64,000 nucleotides of DNA from Whitmania pigra (Eukaryota; Annelida; Clitellata; Hirudinida; Haemopidae). The stretch is from the NCBI GenBank assembly GCA_021613335.1, contig JAJTWR010000410.1:378501-442500 (forward strand), given 5' to 3'. Shown in pieces: positions 10,101 to 23,115 of this stretch (the stretch's first letter is position 1; every line of letters begins with the position of its first letter). The translations under genes were made by a program, and so were the position numbers. The notes beneath the pieces were generated by a model. It ran no database searches, had not been told where the DNA came from, and saw only the letters and a program-made list of their open reading frames with translations.

Positions 10101-13100
10101 AAAAAAGATCCTAAAATCTTTGTTTCGAAGAGTCGGCACAAAACAACAAGAACTAACTTTGTTATTGTCCCCTGAAATCCACTCGTTACGTAAACGGGCG
10201 ATTGTTGTTCCGAACGAACCCTGTCGAACCACTGTCCGCTCTGGAGATGACAATGACTAGTTGACACAATGCCCATGTTGGAAGAATGCTGAAGGTGAGT
10301 CATGGGGAATGTGCTAAGACCCATTGGGGAGGAATTGATGAAATCATGTCCAGCCAAGTATGGCTGACCGTAGTAGCTGTGTTGTCCTTGGTAAAAACTC
10401 TGTGATGCATGAGGAGCTACAGACCACTGACTGCTACACGTTACAGCCATCTGATAACCGGAAGAACCGTAATCGCCTTTGTTTTTCTTGAAGTATTCAC
10501 CCCGTTTCTTCTCATAGTGTTCGACTTTTTTGAGATACGGCCACTTCGGAGGCCTGTAGTAAGAAAATTTGGAAGGAGTCCGACAAGTTCTGAAAATCTT
10601 CAACGAATAGGGGTGAGCACTCCTCCTCGGTTTCCTCGTCGATCGAGGCCGACCGACCATCTCCCGTCTGACGTCAGGAAGTGAGAAAGAGGACATTCGA
10701 TGACTCTTGTCCTCGCAGCCCTGCCAAGTGGAACTCCTGACGAAGAGATTGGAATTGAGGAACTGGTGGAAGTTGTGTTTCAGCGACAAGCCAACTAGTC
10801 GAGCCTCGAAGTAAATCCTCAACAATACTGGTGGGAATCTGAGGTAACCTACAAACAAAACATCTTGAAAACAACAGATCTTAATCCAACAGTGCACTTA
10901 AATAACTCACATCTTGCAATCTTTAGAGGAGGCACTTGAAAGAATGTCATGAGAGCGTCATGGCAACCGGTCATGTTGAGGTTGATTTCCAAGACCAAAC
11001 CTCCAAACATGGGCACCCATTGGTGAGATTCCAATGATTGGGCATGCACTATGACCTCCCTTGAAACTGCAAGGTCATCAAATGAGTCGTTCAACGCTAA
11101 ACAAATCGACATGCAGAATGGGTTGCATCCCCGCTGCAATGGTCTTAATGTGTAATGCATGCAACCCAGCCCGCACCCACGAATAGAGGTGCTTTATAAA
11201 TGGTGAAGCGATTAAAAAGTGCCTTCATATCCCGCTCAGATACTCGAGGCACTCGAAAGATCGAATAAGTATAAATAAAAATAGTAATCATTCCTCTTCA
11301 ACCATGCAACTCAGATCATCCATTTCCATGGGTTCTACGTCTGTCTGCATGTTTTTGAAAACAAACCTTCTTGGGCGACGTGGTTGCTAAGATCCTTGAA
11401 AAAGATGCAACTGGGGCTCGGGAAGCACGAAACGGGACCCCCTTTCATGGCGGAAATGTTCAACTCGAGAACATCCATGGTTATCATGGAGGAGACGTGG
11501 TCACCTGCAGGACTTCCCTTTTTTGCTGGCACTTCTTTGCTGTGCTTTAAAAAAGATGATGATTATGATAGCAGTCATCGCTAGTGTGGATCCCTCAGCA
11601 AATTTCAATTATAAATAAATGAACCTTGAGCAAACCATAATTTAATTAGAATAAATAACATATTCAATTGCGAGTGATCAGATACAAACTGTAAACAGTG
11701 AGTGGACCGATTCTTCGTCATCACCGTTGTCTTCCTCCATGTCGTCGTCGTCGTCATCGTCGTCTTCTTCATCACTCGATGAAATTTGTACAACATCACA
11801 GGTTGATTCTGTAAATATGAATAAACAAACAGTGAAGTCCATCACTGAACATGATAGTGTTAAAGGCAGCACCATACTTAACCATACTGAATGATTACAA
11901 ATAGTAATAATTCTGTTGGTAATAATAATGCATTCAATTTAAGGAATCACGTGCTTAGCAATAAAGCGCAAATGGTAACGCATGATAAATTGCAACATAG
12001 CAATCAAAGTAAAGAAAATGCTCTTGTATCCACTAATGTTTGAGTTTTTACATGATGAGGTTCCATGTTAAAATATCTTGCATTATTAAGCAACTTTTTA
12101 TTTGTATTAATTTTTATTAAATGAGGTACATATATATGTACAGACATATGAAAAAAGTAGTTTTATACATTTCAGATAAGTGCATTCAATATTAATAACC
12201 TTCAGGTTTAAAATACTTTGAGTAAGCTTTTCAATACATGCAAAATTAAAAGAGCTAAATTTGAAGACACTCAAAAGAGTAATTAAAATAACAGAGTTAA
12301 ATATTAATTTTCAACAATGGATCTTAATTACAAGAAATAAAAATAATTATCTCACCACTTTTTTTGCAATGGCTTTTGTACCTGCCATCTTTAATACCGT
12401 GCACATATCTAGAAGATGTTGAATTGTTCTCATCAAAATGGACACTCTTTTCATACTCAACCTCGATGTCTGAAGTATTGTGTGGAGCTTCAATCACCTC
12501 ATCATCCTCGTCGTCGTCATCGTGCATCTGTTACGCAAAAAAGAATGTGTAATACAAATTGTAAAACAAAATTATAAGCATATCAGCTACAAACATATGA
12601 AAAAGAACATTATTAAAGAATTATATATATATAATTATATATATATTTTATTTTTGATAATAGTTTTGCTTATAGACTGCAACAAATAATATGCACATTG
12701 CAGTGTTACTGCTTTTCATGTTATTTACATGTATTACTCACATTATTATCACTTTCCAGAACAATGTCTGACTGTCCATCTGAAACAATTGCGTAATTGC
12801 AAATCTCGTTTTAGTCCTTTATCGTGTAACGGTTAATTAACAATGTAATTTCACCAGCCCCATAGGTTATAAACCACTATTAACGACATTAGCAATAGAA
12901 TGAACACAAGAATAACAAGAAAGATGATGAGTTGAATTATTGACACACCTTGCTTTGTCAAAGATCCTTTTTCACAGAGGGATTCAAAAGAAGAATCATG
13001 ATCAACCTTTTCAATTGATATAAGAGGGTCAGGTTTTCCAAAATATGAACAACTTGAGATTTCACAAACTTTAACAGAATTTTCATTTTGGCTCTGGCAA

Positions 13101-13558
13101 TTTAACACTGGGTTGTTGGATTCCTCATTAGTGATCAAAACTGGGTCATCGGCATCTTCGTTTTCATTGACGACATCACCGGTGCAGGTGTCATCCTCAT
13201 TTGGATCCTCGTCAATCTCTATAGCGTTGGATGGATAATCCGAGGAAGCTTCTGCAATAGCTACTTTGCTCTCGAGACTAATTTCTGATGTACTCTCTGT
13301 AGTTTCAATCACTTCGGCTTCTTCGTTTCCATTCGAAGACGAAGTTGCAATATTTTCTGGAGTGCCGACAATATGCCTCGAATTCAACATATCTGTGTCG
13401 TTTGACTTACCATTATCGGACAAGCGGTTTTCGTTTACTACATTTTCATCTTTTGTGCTTTTCCATACTTCTTTCCATGGATTATTTTGCGTGTTTTCAA
13501 TCATCAGCGATAATTTATTGTCGAACCGTTGCTTGCAAACTGTATCCATTTCGGACAT
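7193..13558 (-). CDS. SENP6: SENP6/7-type SUMO-specific protease, 16 exons, 1206 aa
   Basis: A cysteine protease of family C48 that trims poly-SUMO chains in the nucleus. Exons (minus, 5' to 3'): 13558-12949, 12779-12742, 12527-12356, 11808-11697, 11539-11367, 11066-10911, 10848-10158, 9856-9740, 9668-9552, 9477-9385, 9314-8866, 8673-8498, 8384-8332, 8253-8185, 7848-7689, 7627-7193. All junctions are GT-AG and keep phase (3621 nt). Residues 1-300 are acidic with SUMO-interacting-like motifs (DIVLESD about 208; [11 protein letters not shown] 279-289). The catalytic domain starts near 650 ([20 protein letters not shown]). [20 protein letters not shown] leads to His762 ([10 protein letters not shown]), Asp993 (CILIFDSL), Gln1043 and Cys1049 (NSSDCG). 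About 230 acidic and Ser-rich residues separate His from Asp, the split domain typical of SENP6/7. [10 protein letters not shown] fits SENP6 slightly better than SENP7; invertebrates usually have one co-orthologue. The start Met is the first in a long open first exon; a further upstream non-coding exon is possible. Confidence 0.93.
11125..11225 (+). mobile_element. Degenerate tRNA-derived SINE in SENP6/7 intron 5
   Basis: Shares its layout with the SINEs at 32243 and 55236: a box-A-like gaatgggttgc, a box-B-like region ending gcaacccagc, then a tail containing gaggtgctttataaatggtg. It lies within the intron between exons 5 and 6 (11067-11366) on the strand opposite the gene. Decayed, with an indel between the boxes. 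Confidence 0.5.
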
Positions 13559-14422
13559 CGGTCTCTTGTAAAGTATGATTCAATTTTAATTATCCGTAAT
13601 AGATTAAATAACAAATGCAGCATACAAACATATGCAAAATCAGCACAATATCCAGGCAGCGCTCATGTATAATGAAGATATCACTCGTTATCTTTCGAAA
13701 CTATTGTTGGGCTATGAATAAAGCCAATCATTAAATAAAATAAAGCATAACATCAATCGCATTCTGGGGAAAATGTAATTGTAATAGTTTTAATAAAAAT
13801 AAATTTATTACTTTAATGCAAACTATAAATTTTTAAAAATTATTTAGTATGCAACATTAACTTTACAAATCAAATATTAAATAATGCTTCTGTTTAAAAT
13901 AAATATAATTATTTGGTAATCTACTTATTTACATTAATTGCTTAAAATAGAGTAAACAAATTATAATAAATGTTTATTTTATTAAATGATAAATATTAAA
14001 TATTCTTTATCAAAGGAACAAACCTGTTTTGGAAACATTTAAGTTGTCTATTGTATACTGCGAACGAAAATAAGTTAGCTTTTCCATCTGGTTTTGTAAT
14101 ATTGGGATACTTTTCATTTACCTGGTATATTATTAAGGTTTGTAATTTATTTTTAAAGATTTAAGAACATTTAAAGGTTTGTGTTAATTAGTGGGAACAA
14201 TATTTATAAGATGAACTATTCATGGGTGCTAGATAATGGGGGATTTCTAGTTTGTCCGACCATCTCATAGGGTACTAACATGGTCCCTCAATTGCTTCTA
14301 CTAACGACGGGAAACTTTTTATAAATGTCTATGAATTACCATAGGTTTAAATCTTGCTGGCCATTTTTTTACTGTTTCCACAATTGATATCTAATATTAA
14401 TTTTGGTAGCAGGTAAATCACT
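13559..14422. promoter_or_regulatory. 864-bp intergenic region between divergent SENP6/7 and ELP1
   Basis: This is the whole gap between the two start codons. It is strongly AT-rich through 13740-14000, with no TATA box or CpG cluster I would trust. Because the genes diverge, both promoters and 5' UTRs must lie here unless non-coding first exons sit further out. The short gap suggests a bidirectional promoter, by inference from spacing only. Confidence 0.45.
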
Positions 14423-17400
14423 ATGAAAAACCTTCAACTATTAACTGGCCTCGAATTTGATGAGTGTCCATTGCTGTCAGAATGTTCATTATTGAGCATT
14501 AATGTTGACACTGGCATTTTGTATGGAGCATCAAAAAGTCACATATTTGCTTTTGAATGCAAAGAAGATATTGAGGTTTGTGACATGCAACATTAAAATA
14601 CCACTTATTTTAACTTTTTGTTGAGATGGATATGATGTGCTGATATTTGCAGATGATAGCAGAAGCTTCTCTGAAAGATGAGGGTTTGCTCGGTGATAAC
14701 CATAGCATTGTTTCTATCCAATATGTTCCTGACCAATTCTGTCTTTCCATTGCCACTTCCAGTGGGGAATTGATTCTCTGGAATCACAATAACATGCCAT
14801 CTGTGAGTCAGATTAATGCCAATGAACCAGTCATTGTTTTTATTTACTAATGCTTTAACTTGACATAAACAATAGTTCGAGAGTGTTGGTTCCGTGGAGA
14901 GTGGAATCAGTGACATGAGCTGGAGTCACGACTTTGAATTACTTGTTCTTGCAACTGGTGAGTTTAAAAACCAAACATACATTCTTTTATACATGAATGT
15001 CATTATTGATAGATTATTAAATTAGATCTATATATTTCATATTTTGAGTTATCACAATTCTCAGGCAAAAAGTCAATGATTTTGATGACAAGGGATTTTG
15101 ATCCAATCACTGAATGCCCACTCGATTCTTCACAGTTTGGTGAAGGTGAGTTTACAGTGTGTTCTTGAATGTTCAGAAACATTGAATTTGCAATGTTACA
15201 ACGTTCTACATTGAATTTCTGTTGAAGCTGAACTCGTGAGCGTTGGATGGGGCAAAAAGGAAACTCAGTTTCACGGATCTGAGGGAAAAGCTGCTGCAGC
15301 GAAGAAGTTTCAGGTGGAGAATCGAGTGATTTAATTTTAATTAATCGAGTGATTTAATTTTAATTAATTGAGTGATTTAATTTTAATTAATCGAGTGATT
15401 TAATTTTAATTAATTGAGTGATTTAATTTTAATTAATAGAGTGATTTAATTTTAATTAATTGAGTGATTTAATTTTAATTAATCGAGTGATTTAATTTTA
15501 ATTAATTGAGTGATTTAATTTTAATTAACTGAGTTTGAACTCACATTGGATGCATTTGGCAACAGTCTTCATATTCATTATTTCAATTCTTATAAAGGTG
15601 AACTGAAAGAATAACTGTTTATTTTCAGGGTTCAACTCATGTATTTGACTGGGATGACAGGAAGCCTCGCATAACTTGGAGGGGTGACAATCAATACTTT
15701 GCAGTTCATTTCGTGGATGAGTCGTTGAGTAAGCAATAATTAAATTAATATTGCTTTAAAATTTTTATTTATTATTTTATTTTATTTATTTATTTGATAA
15801 TTTTATTGCCTTAAAATGTTTTGCTTTGAAGTAATGTGGAACAATAATTTCAGACTCAAGAAAGTTTAAAATTTGGACAAGAGAAGGAAAACTGCACTCA
15901 ACCTCTGCACCAACAATTGGACTTGCTCAGGCCATTTCCTTCAGGTGATCATGCAAATAAATTAAATAAACAATATTAAAACAAACAAATAAATTAAATA
16001 AACAATAAAACAAATAAATTAAATAAACAATAAAACAAATAAATTAAATTAATAATAAAACAAATAAATTAAATGAACAATAAAACAAATAAATTAAATA
16101 AACAATAATAAAACAGCAGGAAGAATGTTAATGAATGTCTGTTTAAGCCTAATTAGCAATTTGCCTTCAATATTCACAATTTGTCTAACAGAACTCAGGG
16201 GAACCTTTTGGCTTGTACGAGTTTGCAACAAAATGAGCACAAAGTTCTCTTCTTTGAGAAGAACGGATTGCAACACGGAGACTTTGTCCTTCCGTTACCT
16301 GGTGACAACTCAAAGGTTGGCGTCAGTTTTAAGTTTTATTCATTTCTTATTTCTTCACAATCTTCAATTTAGGTCAAAGAATTATCTTGGAACCTGGACT
16401 CCTCTTTACTCGCTGTGTTTTGCGAAACCGAATCAACCACGCAAGGTTAGGTGACCGTGAAAACTTTTTAAATATTTGTTAATCAAACATTTTTTATATA
16501 TTAATAATCAAACATTTTCATATTTCTTATTTTCTTTGATTAATTTTTATGAAATTTTAAATTAAACAAAAAATACCAACAAGCAACCCAGTACTTTAAA
16601 ACATATTCTTTGCAGTTCAACTATGGAGCAGCTCAAATTACTATTGGTACATGAAGCAGTGCCTGGTATTCTCAGGTGAGGACAGGATCTCATGCATCAC
16701 CTGGGATCAGGAGTGTCCTCTCAAGATGCACCTCATAACCTCATCTGGAAAGTATTTCAAATACACCTGGATGTTTGCCATCAACAAGAGTCTTTCCATT
16801 TCGGATGAAAATGATGTCAACGTTGGAGTTATTGATGGGGGTAAGCTGAGTTGAAATGGGTGTGGCTTTGTTAATGCTAACACGTGGGTTGAGTGCAATG
16901 AATGTTAATTTATTACAAGTGGACATATTACTAGTTTAATTTGAATTTTAAGATCTTAATAGGTTATTAGATGATTTGTTGTGGTATTGTTAAATATTAT
17001 TTTGCTATATTATTTTTATTATTCAGCCAACCTGAATGTAACACCTTTTGCTCGATGTGTGGTTCCCCCACCGATGTCGGCGTACGTGTTGAACGTTCCT
17101 TCTCCAATTCACTCTGCCATGTTTGGAAGCGAGGAAAGAGTCAACGATGTTCTTGTGCTTTCAATTGATGGATCCCTCCATTGGTTCAGTCATGTTCCAG
17201 GTATTAACAGCATTAACAAACACTTTTATTCTGTGTCTTATCAACATTACGAACACTTTTAAATAAGCAAATCTATCGTATTTTTCCTACTTTAACCATT
17301 TTGTTTCAGTTATTTCATGGCTAAATTGATTTAATTAACAGGAGAATTCAAGGAAGATGTTTCAAAATATGGAAAAGCATCAGTAGCACCAGATGCCATG

Positions 17401-20400
17401 GGAGGAAATGGTTTCAGAATTCAATGCCCTCTGCCTACTCTGAGAGCTCAGGCAAGGTGGAAAGTGATAATATTATATTTACTTGTCGAGCCAATAATAT
17501 TATCTATGTTAAGGCAAATTAATAACATTTTAAGTCAAGTCAAGGTGGATATTATTATTAATATTACATTATTATATATAATAAATTATTATGTATTATG
17601 AATATTATATATTATAATTACAATTATTATATAATACATTAGCAAGTTAAATATTTCTCAGGTTCACAGTCGATGGCAAAACTCCCTTGAGCGACCACCA
17701 CTTCACCTGGGTTGGTGGGAATGAACTTATCGCTTGTGGAGCTCTCCACGATAAACAGACAATAAAACTTTACCATGTCTGCTGGCAAACTGGAATGGTG
17801 ACTGAAAAGTTTGTATAATTATGCATGTTTTGTTGTTTGCTATCACAGTTTTGTATAGTTCCTCACAAACATGAACTAAATTGCTTTAAATCAGGTCAAT
17901 CAATTTAAATGATTTAAATCAGGTCATCGGTTGAAGTCCCTGCTGGAAAACATGTTCTTGCAACAGATTTCCACAGCACTTTGAAGGTTTTGCTTGTCGA
18001 AATGGACGACGGAAGCTGTTATCGACTTGACATTGGTAAGCATTGACAAACATGTGGTTGTCAAGGAAATAATTTAGCAATTATTAATTAAAGTGAAAAC
18101 AAATTACAAGTTAGAAATAATTTCAGACGAAATGTCATTATCACCTTGGTTTGAAATGATGAGTCATCATTTTGCATTTCCAAGACCTTGTCAGAGAGTG
18201 TCTCTCATTTGTTATGAAGATAAGGTTTGTATATTCATTAATATTCATTAACATCTCATTTGTTATGAGGATAAGATTTGTATATTCATTATTATTAATT
18301 AACATCTCATTTGTTATGAGGATAAAGTTTGTATATTCATTATTATTCATTAACATCTCATTTGTTATGAGGATAAAGTTTTTATAATCATTATTATTTA
18401 TTAACATCTCATTTGTTATGAGGATAATTAATATTCCAAATTGACTATTTTTTTAAAACCATTAATCTTGTAATAATTAATTCCACAGGAAATTTTGGTT
18501 GGTCTGACAGAGCAGTTCAGATTTTTCTTAAACGGGAATGAGGTTTGTCGGATTGTCGGATCAGTTGCAGGGTAGTTTTACGAAAGTTAATGTTCACACG
18601 TCGTTGTTGCAGTTGGCTCAGGATTGCACGTCCTTCGAGGTCCACAAGAACTTCCTCCTTCTCACCACTCACTCGCATGTCCTCAGGAGTCTCCACCTGA
18701 AGGATCTCATCATAAGTAGGCTGATTAACATATGCATGAATTTTTGTGATTCAAGTAGATTAGAGATTTAAGTAATTTTTAAATTCATGTGCTATGCACA
18801 TTTAAATTGTAACTGCTTTGTTATGTTAATCACCAATTTATTTCCAGACGACTTGTCCCTCAGCACAGGCGAATCAACAAGAGCTCTGGAGAGGGGTTCG
18901 AAGCTGATTTGTCTCGTTGCCAGGGAAACGAAGGTCGTTCTTCAAATGCCGAGAGGTAACTTGGAGGTCGTCCATCCGAGGTCGCTGCTCATGGAGGCCA
19001 TCCAATCGAACATCGCGAGGTGACGAACGATTGATGTTCATCAGTTGGTTTAAACTTTTTTAAAAGATTTTTTTATGCAGGGTCGATTACAAGCAGGCTT
19101 TTGAGTTGTGTAGGAAGCATCGAGTGAACATGAATATTCTTGTTGATCACGACATTGTAGCTTTCATTGAACACATTTCAAATGTTGTGGAACAACTTGA
19201 AACCACTCACAACATAAACTTGTTGTTGAGCGATCTCCAGTGAGTTTTAAATCATTGTTTATTTTACACCAGTAATTCTTTGTAAATGTTAATGATATGT
19301 TAAATTTAATTAACATATTAAAATCTATCAACCTACTAAACTTAACATATTGAATTCAATTAAAAGGGAGGAGGATTACACAAAATCAATGTACTCGAGT
19401 TATTACAAGAACAAAGCCCAAGAGAAGCTAACAAGTTCAAAAGTTGATTCCATTTGTGAAGCCTTCAAGGAGGAGTTGAAAAAGAAGGACGAAACAAAGT
19501 GAGCCCCTTTGTTTACATTTTGCATAAATTATAATTTATGTCATCATTCACCTCATTTCAATATTACTCCTTCAGGTTCTTTCTCTCCATCCTTATGACC
19601 TATTTAAAGAGGTCAAAACCAAACTTAGAAGGAGCTCTGATTGAAGTCAAAAGAATGAAAGGTAAGCATTTGTCTTCTGTCATAAGATGGAATAATTTAT
19701 GTTAATTTATGCGAGTTTTGACTTGATTATTAAGTGGAAAATGTTTGCAGATGAGTTGCAGGACAGCTTGAAGTTGACAGAAGATGCTCTGAAATTCTTA
19801 ACGTACCTGGTCGAAGTGAATGTTTTGTATGACGTCGCTTTGGGAACGTACGACCTTAAACTGGCCTTGATGGTTGCTGAGAAATCTCAAAAAGTTGGTG
19901 GTTTAAATGGATTTGATAGCTTTTAAGATAACTTTGTTTTTAATGACTCAATTGATATATTTGTATTATTTTCTCATGACCAATTTATAACAAATTATTA
20001 TTTTCAGGATCCAAAAGAGTATTTGCCTTATTTGAACGAATTGAAGACGATGAAGGCCGAGATGATGAAGTACATGATCGACATGAAACTCAAAAGATAT
20101 TCAAAAGCTCTTCTTCACATCAGTCATTTGGGTTAATTGATTACATTTAATTACTATATTGGCCATGGTAAAAGTGGTGACAACTACAGTGTTACTAAGT
20201 TACATGTTACTAAACGACTTATTAACTAAATGCAGGTGTCGAGCATTTCAGTGAGTGCAAGAAGTTGGTAGTTGAACAAATGTTGTACGCAGACGCACTA
20301 ACTTTGTATGCGGTTGATGCAGAAGAATACAAAGTAATGACACTGATATTGATATTATTTTGTTACAGTAATCATAATTAATAATATTGTTTTATGAAAG

Positions 20401-22269
20401 TAATAATAATATTCATTAACAACAAACATCATCCAGGAAATAGCAATTGCCTATGCAGAGCATTTGGAAGCTCAGAGGAAATACGACGAATCAGGGATGA
20501 TGATGTTCAAAGCTGGAAACTTTCAAGGAGCTTTGAGGATGTTTGAGGAGTCAAAGAATTGGAGGTTTGCATTCTGTTGCGCATCGAAAATGGACTTCAC
20601 TGCCCTTCAGGTTGTTGAACTCGCAAGAAAATTGGCAGGTTGGTTGGGAATCAACATTTTATTATTCATACATTTTATGTTAAACAATTTAATTTAAAAA
20701 TTCACTCGTGAGTTAACAATGGAAACTCTTTGATCGTGTTTCAAGGTCTTCTGATAGATGGACATCGCTTCCTTGAAGCTGCTCAGATTTTGGAAATGTA
20801 TGCTGATGTGAGTTGTTTCGTTGTTCAATTTGTTTTTATTAATGTTTAACATAAAGTAACGTCATAAACAATATTGGATTATTTGCCAGGATTATGAGGA
20901 AGCAGTCGTGGCTTTGATTTCTGGTCACAACTGGGATGAAGCCCTGAGGATTGTGTGTTTCAGTCAATTGCTTTGTATTAGTACCCACAATGTTTGATTG
21001 ATTGATGCTTTAGATTTACAAGCACAAAAGGATGGATTTGTTGGAGGTGAACTTCAAACCTTCGTTGAACTTGTCGGCCGACATTTTCCTTGAGTTGATC
21101 GAAAAAACTCACAACGACTTCGCCGTGCACAAAGAACGACTGATGGAAGTTCGAAAGACGAAGGAATTGCAATCGGATCTGATGAGGGGTTGGAGTTTAA
21201 GATTCTTTCATTTCTTGTTCTGTTTCGAACCTGAAAGTTGATTTTCAGAAGGAGGAGGAGATGCGAGACAAAATTGCGACTTGTACTCAGACACCTCGAG
21301 CATTGCCGACGGGGAAAGTGTTGCTTCGTCCTCCGTCACAACTGACAGCAGATCTTCAAGGAAAACAGGGTATTTTGCATTCTTTACGAATAACATAGTA
21401 ATATTTTAGGAATAATATATTTAATAATATTTTAGGAATTATATATTTAATGGTATTACAGTATTATTATATTTTATGTGAATATTTGTCACTTATTATA
21501 TCAAATATCTACCAGGAAAAGTTCAAAGAGTCGTCAGAAACTTGCTCGCAAGAAGTGGAGTCTCAGGAAGGGAGGACCAACCGAGGAGTTTGCACTCATT
21601 GAACTTCTGCATAAAGTGGCCACTATGGTCAATGGATGGAAGGGTTTGTTCTGTCTCCTTAATTTCATAATTTATTAAGTAATTTACTGGTTTATTAATT
21701 AAATAAATTACTATTTGTAATTGTTAATTTTATGATTATGAAAAGTATTGGTTGATGTCTTTTTAAATATGTTGCAGCTGAAATGGGAGTTTTATTGAGG
21801 ACGTTGTTTATGTTCAACGAGGAGAAAAAGGCGGGAAAGTTGCAGAAGAAATTGGAGGACCTCATTGAATGTGTTGACCAAGCAATCCCTCTCATATGGA
21901 CTGGTCGCAACTCGTCTGCAAACAATGACTCAGACATGGTTTAGATTATTAACTTTATATATATATTTTTTTTAATTTGTTCAAAAATTCAGATGAAACT
22001 TTCTCTGCAGGTTTATGGACCTCACATGTCCTCAAATTCAATTGTTCAGGCAAGATCTGTTGTGGATGATTCAACTCCTGTACCGTCAGGTAAGAAGGAA
22101 ATGTTTTGATTGAAATTGAAGCATGGATCATGGCTGAATGTTTTTGTTGCTGATTTTAAAAGTGTTTTGTATTATTCCTCCAGATCCAATTCTTGTAACT
22201 CCCCCCACATTTGACAAGAAAGATTCTACCTGGAAATTGAGTGTTCTTGAATATGATCTGAGCAGTTGA
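14423..22269 (+). CDS. ELP1: Elongator complex protein 1 (ELP1/IKAP), 33 exons, 1319 aa
   Basis: Scaffold subunit of Elongator, which modifies wobble uridines of tRNAs in the cytoplasm. Exons: 14423-14575, 14653-14802, 14876-14957, 15065-15145, 15228-15313, 15629-15728, 15854-15944, 16192-16315, 16373-16445, 16616-16840, 17027-17200, 17342-17456, 17662-17808, 17923-18035, 18127-18224, 18489-18542, 18613-18715, 18848-19019, 19081-19239, 19367-19498, 19576-19661, 19751-19893, 20008-20131, 20236-20333, 20437-20638, 20746-20807, 20890-20952, 21014-21188, 21249-21369, 21516-21643, 21778-21938, 22011-22089, 22184-22269. All junctions keep phase; 3960 nt. Diagnostic stretches: [80 protein letters not shown]. 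The first half is the twin WD40 propeller, the rest an alpha solenoid. A basic patch near residues 1168-1190 ([19 protein letters not shown]) matches the conserved tRNA-binding segment. The vertebrate protein has about 1330 residues. Intronic minisatellites have not disturbed the frame. Confidence 0.95.
15324..15530. repeat. 23-bp minisatellite, nine copies, ELP1 intron 5
   Basis: The unit gagtgatttaattttaatta plus at and one variable base repeats nine times with a 23-bp period and nearly no divergence, beginning 10 bp after the exon 5 donor. It contains no exon sequence. Confidence 0.95.
15951..16112. repeat. 25-bp minisatellite in ELP1 intron 7
   Basis: Units containing caaataaattaaataaacaa start at 15986, 16011, 16036, 16061 and 16086 (period 25), with partial units on both sides. 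The array fills most of the intron, from 7 bp past the donor to about 80 bp before the acceptor. Confidence 0.9.
18204..18425. repeat. 51-bp array duplicating the exon 15 end and 5' splice site of ELP1
   Basis: Units start at 18204, 18255, 18306, 18357 and 18408, exactly 51 bp apart. The first unit is the last 21 nt of exon 15 plus the authentic donor (gataag/gtttgt). Later units keep ctcatttgttatgaggata followed by changed donors: aagatttgt (lost), aaagtttgt (GT kept), aaagttttt (weak), and a truncated fifth unit. Confidence 0.92.
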
Positions 22270-22298
22270 TTATTGTTAAGAGTGAAAAAAGTTTTCTA

Positions 22299-22304
22299 AA
22301 TAAA
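22299..22304 (+). terminator. ELP1: ELP1 polyadenylation signal
   Basis: AATAAA 30 bases after the ELP1 stop codon, followed by a GT-rich stretch (catgtccttgtgat). This implies a very short 3' UTR. Confidence 0.6.
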
Positions 22305-22319
22305 CATGTCCTTGTGATA

Positions 22320-23115
22320 TAAACAAACCATTTGTTAAGAATGATGTTGATGGAAGAAATTCATAAAGTAATGGAAGCCTCTGTCGATCACAATCAAGTG
22401 ATAGAACACCATGAATCACTTGTCAGGTTTCTGTTTAGGTGGTTTGGGTGGATGGTGGCAGTTCTTTGTTTTAAGTGGTGTGACTTATTCAGCGGATTTG
22501 AGTGGTTGCATTTAGGAAATGTTCATGTGTTTGGAATCATATCTGTTAGAATTCATGTCTTTGATGTTGAATTGGCGGATTAGTAAAATGAAATTTTATA
22601 AAATTGAGAGTCAAAGCGAAATCCAATGATTGTCATCGTCTATATTGCTATTTGTTATCTTCTTGGCCCGACAAGCATAAAAGTGTTCTTTTGAATTTTG
22701 TTTTGACGTCCGAGACTTATCCCTTGACACGTAAATTAATGAAGGAAAAATTGTCACACAATCATCGAATGGCATGAAGGATTATGTTTTTGAAAATGTC
22801 ATGATCAGATATCAGATAATCTTTCGCCAGCACTTGTGTACGATTCCAGATTTTGTAAGTGTTGTGAGGCTTGGGGCGCTGAAACCTCTTTAGAAGGAGT
22901 TTTCAGCCATCACTCCTCTTGCATTTGTAGAATGCCTACAATTTATATTGGGATACCATCTTTAAGTTCATACTGTCGAATTTTGTCATCATCATCATCC
23001 AAATAAGATTTTAATGGGTTTTTTATTTTTTTAAATAGATTCGAACATGTTTCAAATGTTTGTTTTTTAATTAAGACATATTTTAAATATTAAATTATTT
23101 TTTAGTATTAAATTA
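22320..23115. other. Intergenic, no gene recognised
   Basis: Contains a short TCA run (22990-23000) and an unsupported 83-codon open frame at 22332-22583 with no domain. Nothing else seen. Confidence 0.5.

Noticed and set aside
15324..15530. CRISPR-like array
   Set aside because: Contiguous tandem units without spacers, in an animal intron.
18141..18407. 88-codon minus frame with repeated [20 protein letters not shown] units
   Set aside because: Generated by the 51-bp (17-codon) ELP1 minisatellite, not a repeat protein.
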